DNA from: Peteryoungia aggregata LMG 23059
GTDB lineage: Bacteria > Pseudomonadota > Alphaproteobacteria > Rhizobiales > Rhizobiaceae
Length of the DNA stretch: 64,000 bases
Assembly: GCF_030814435.1 (NCBI RefSeq)
Contig: NZ_JAUSUW010000018.1
Span: 1-64,000 of the forward strand
Direction of reading: 5' to 3'
The first letter of the stretch is position 1. The number at the start of each line of letters is the position of its first letter. Of this stretch, positions 61,754-64,000 are shown in pieces. A program made the translations under genes and the position numbers. The notes beneath the pieces are model-generated. The model worked only from the letters and a program-made list of their open reading frames with translations, was not told where the DNA came from and did no database searches.

Positions 61754-62702
61754 GGCGGTCACCTCCGCGGCCGAAGGGGACGTAATCCGCATCCAGTGAA
61801 AGCCGCTCCGCGGCGGCGCGCCGAAGATGTTGTAGAGTGATACGGGGACTATCGTCGTTGATGGCGAAGAACGCGGCAGCCGTGATCACGTTCATCGGCC
61901 AGCCGATCGTGCCGCGGCAGATGTGGAAGAAGTCGGCGACGTACTCGTTTTCGCCAAGTCCCGACAGTTCGCGAAACGGCAGAAGGCGATCGACGCCGTG
62001 GAGGAAGTACTGAAGCCGCTGACGGTCCTCTACGCTGTTCTGGTCGTACTTGCGCATGCGGAAGCGGGGAAGGCCGCCGCGTCCCTCGATTTCCGGAATC
62101 TCCATCATCGCCTTCTCGATCGAGGGATGTCCCGAGAGCAGGATGTTACAGAAACGCCGATCGGCGACGTACTTGACTAGGGACATGGCGACCGTCCTGC
62201 GCTGACCGCGGTCGTGTAGGATCGCGTGCGCGTCGTCGATAACGAGAAGCTTGACGCCCATCTTCATGAGCCTCGTCGTCGCCATCTTGTTGATGGTCGC
62301 CGCGGAAAGGTTGGGGATCGCCGCCGCGGCCGTTGCGTCGTAGATTTCCCGTCCCAGCGACATCGAATTCCAGTCGCGGCGGGCCTCCACATAAAGTACG
62401 GGATACTCCCAACCCGTCTCCGTCTGAACCGGAGGACGCTTGCTGGCGAAGTACTGCAGAACGAAGGACTTGCCGCTGCGGTAGTCACCCAACAGCGTTC
62501 CGACTTGGCCGACATCGGGAGTGCCGCCCTCCACGGGCATGTGGAACCGTTTGATGTCCTTGAGCCGCGCGAGAAAGTCGTCGCTTCGGAAAAGGACATC
62601 TCGTACCATCGCCTGGCGCTCGGCAGGCGGGCGGGTGGCCGCCTCCGCCCGCTGTTCGGGGGTCACGATCGGGTTAACGTTGAACTGCGGAAAAACCCTC
62701 AT
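61746..62702 (-). CDS. tniB: TniB/TnsC-family AAA ATPase
   Basis: A 318-residue ATPase that regulates the transposase and recognises target complexes. Walker A is GTLLGDYRSGKSFVLQYFA, Walker B LLVIDDAHAIL, and the sensor region ILLSGHPSIEKAM. A helical lid follows (FFHICRGTIGWPMNVITAAA). Size and motifs fit TniB rather than the longer TnsC of Tn7. The ATG at 62702 overlaps the transposase stop by 4 bases. Confidence 0.92.
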   Translation of the reverse strand: MRVFPQFNVNPIVTPEQRAEAATRPPAERQAMVRDVLFRSDDFLARLKDIKRFHMPVEGGTPDVGQVGTLLGDYRSGKSFVLQYFASKRPPVQTETGWEYPVLYVEARRDWNSMSLGREIYDATAAAAIPNLSAATINKMATTRLMKMGVKLLVIDDAHAILHDRGQRRTVAMSLVKYVADRRFCNILLSGHPSIEKAMMEIPEIEGRGGLPRFRMRKYDQNSVEDRQRLQYFLHGVDRLLPFRELSGLGENEYVADFFHICRGTIGWPMNVITAAAFFAINDDSPRITLQHLRRAAAERLSLDADYVPFGRGGDRHA

Positions 62703-64000
62703 TCGTCTTCTCCTTCGCTATGGAACTTGTCGAAAAGATCGGCCGCGGACGTGCCGGCCTCGGTGTCAGTCAGTCCATCGAGCGGCGGCGGATCGACTTG
62801 GGTGCGCCTCTTGCGGGGTTCGATTTCGCCTGTGCGGTCTTCGAAAGGGTCACTGGACAATGGGACGGCGTGACCCTTGTCATCGACCTCTGGGCCTGGC
62901 GCGAAGATTTCGTCGGGCGTGCTGCCGCGGCGTGATTGCGCGTCGATAGGTGACCTGTTTGCCGGGGCGGGTTCGAACGGCTCATCGATGCGCATGCGTT
63001 CGGCACTGGCAGTGGCGCTGGGGACCGGATCGACGATGCGACTGCGCGCGAACTTGCGCTTGAGGCCCGCGAAGAAGCGTTCGAAGCTGTACTTGACGCG
63101 CATCGCCTTTCGGCGCTCGTTGAGTTCCTTCAATTCTTCGGTCATGGTGCCGCGCAGGGAGAGAAGGTCCGTGACGGAGGATGCATCCTCCTTGAGGCGG
63201 TCACGGTAGACCTGTTGAATGGCGCGGTGGCGCGACAGCGTCATACCCGTTGCGTATGCCGCGTCCGAGCCGCAGATCGGCACTTCGATGAAGGTCGGCG
63301 GGTTGACGTGGTGGTTGACGAGCCAGATGCGCGAGAGATCATTCGGATCGCGGACGCACTTGTAGCGGGTTGTTTCCGATCGGTCCGCCGCGGAGCGGTG
63401 CTTGGGGTCGGCCGTGAAGACTGCCAAAGCCGGATCGGCGTAGCGCAGGCAGTCCCAGAGGATGCCATCGTTCTGGATCGTCCTGTGTGTGAAATCGCCT
63501 GCGAGACGAGCAAAGATGAGCGGATCGACGGGACGGCGTGCCGGAGCCTGCTTGATCGTGGCGGCCCACTTGTCGTTCGGGATCGCTTTCATCGAGCGGA
63601 GAACGCCGATGCCCTTGACGGGACGCGTGTGATACTTCGTCGCGAAATAGGTAAGGAGCCAGGCATTCAGCTCAGAGAGTGTCAGAACCGGCAGTCCCGC
63701 GTTCTTGGCGTCGTCATATAGCTTTCGGCGCTGAGGATTGGAAAATGTCGAGCCAGGCGCGATGTGGAGCACGTCCTGATTGATGACCCCGAAGGTCCGC
63801 TCGACCCCGCCTTTTTCCCATCCATGGGAGCCTCGGTATTCGACGATCCGGAAACCAAGCTGGGCGGCCGCCGAACGCATGTTCTCCGAGATGTTTTCCA
63901 TCGCGAGATCGACGCCCACTTGCGCGGGCAATCCATATGGAAGGTAGACGATACCTGGAAAGGCAGACATGTCCTTGGGGTAGATCGCGTGCTTGAGCGC
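62699..64000 (-). CDS. tniA: TniA/TnsB-like DDE transposase, partial (5' end outside window)
   Basis: The last 433 codons of a Mu/Tn7-type integrase; the frame is open to the right edge, so the start lies beyond 64000. The second catalytic Asp is in QVGVDLAMEN and the Glu in WEKGGVERTFG; the first Asp is outside. After the catalytic core comes the barrel-like C-terminal Mu-type domain (RDPNDLSRIWLVNH) and an acidic, proline-rich tail ending FDKFHSEGEDE that probably contacts TniB. It cuts and joins DNA ends. Confidence 0.92.
   Translation of the reverse strand, partial: ALKHAIYPKDMSAFPGIVYLPYGLPAQVGVDLAMENISENMRSAAAQLGFRIVEYRGSHGWEKGGVERTFGVINQDVLHIAPGSTFSNPQRRKLYDDAKNAGLPVLTLSELNAWLLTYFATKYHTRPVKGIGVLRSMKAIPNDKWAATIKQAPARRPVDPLIFARLAGDFTHRTIQNDGILWDCLRYADPALAVFTADPKHRSAADRSETTRYKCVRDPNDLSRIWLVNHHVNPPTFIEVPICGSDAAYATGMTLSRHRAIQQVYRDRLKEDASSVTDLLSLRGTMTEELKELNERRKAMRVKYSFERFFAGLKRKFARSRIVDPVPSATASAERMRIDEPFEPAPANRSPIDAQSRRGSTPDEIFAPGPEVDDKGHAVPLSSDPFEDRTGEIEPRKRRTQVDPPPLDGLTDTEAGTSAADLFDKFHSEGEDE

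Larger units (their letters stand above)
59607..64000 (-). mobile_element. Tn7/Tn5053-like transposon, end portion
   Basis: Four tightly coupled minus-strand genes: DDE transposase (TnsB/TniA type), AAA ATPase (TnsC/TniB type), TniQ zinc-finger protein (TnsD type) and an accessory gene with a MazF-like segment. Spacings are a 4-base overlap, an 8-base overlap and 5 bases. This is the core gene set of Tn7-like and Tn5053-like elements that choose their targets through TniQ. The other end lies outside the window. No Cas genes or CRISPR repeats are present in the visible part. Confidence 0.88.

Noticed and set aside
59607-64000. CRISPR-associated transposon
   Set aside because: The visible genes include TniQ but no Cas gene or repeat array; this could only be revisited with sequence beyond the right edge.

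Overview
The window looks like a chromosomal segment of an alphaproteobacterium, most likely a member of the Rhizobiaceae. Supporting signs are the GC-rich coding, the carA / yqeY / dnaG / rpoD neighbourhood, a 688-residue RpoD with a long acidic insert, a DUF930 protein, a DUF1476 protein, and chemoreceptors ending in a WEEF-type pentapeptide. The genus is an inference; no rRNA or tRNA gene was recognised.

Region 1 (1-27,600) is core-like and GC-rich. It holds a dCache-type chemoreceptor, amidase, zinc alcohol dehydrogenase, glutathione transferase, YpfJ-type metallopeptidase, DUF2938 membrane protein, MATE exporter, carA, yqeY, a brnT-brnA toxin-antitoxin pair, dnaG, a class III nucleotide cyclase, rpoD, a TonB-like DUF930 protein, an M20 hydrolase, a divergent LysE exporter / LysR regulator pair, several small conserved proteins and a second chemoreceptor. 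Gene ends are often marked by clear hairpin terminators.

Region 2 (about 27,700-59,200) is visibly less GC-rich and is a surface-polysaccharide locus. From left to right: a PhyH-type dioxygenase, an acyltransferase-3/SGNH O-acetyltransferase, dTDP-rhamnose genes (rfbBDAC), a UDP-glucuronate 4-epimerase-like enzyme, a TviB-type UDP-sugar dehydrogenase, a nonulosonate (sialic-acid-like) set neuB-neuC-methyltransferase-dehydrogenase-DapA family-neuA, a capsule-type glycosyltransferase, Wzx flippase, an IS3 transposase remnant, a methyltransferase, a Wzy-like polymerase, an unusual alpha/alpha-toroid-like protein, two GT4 and one GT2 glycosyltransferases and another methyltransferase. On the opposite strand lie a 4-ketoreductase, a membrane UDP-GlcNAc 4,6-dehydratase and the initiating sugar-phosphate transferase. 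These suggest a Wzx/Wzy-built polymer started on an undecaprenyl-linked N-acetyl-quinovosamine-type sugar and containing rhamnose, uronic acid and a nonulosonic acid. Almost all genes overlap by 4 bases, so the locus is tightly translationally coupled.

Region 3 (about 59,200-64,000, running off the right edge) is one end of a Tn7/Tn5053-like transposon: a DDE transposase (partial), TniB/TnsC ATPase, TniQ zinc-finger targeting protein and a fourth coupled gene with a MazF/PemK-like segment.

The most notable items are the fusion of a truncated acyltransferase-3 domain to the initiating phosphoglycosyl transferase (56,407-57,975), the MazF-like fourth gene of the transposon operon, the non-canonical nonulosonate gene set, and a two-TM gene of unknown family interrupted by one in-frame TGA (58,229-59,221) beside the transposon.
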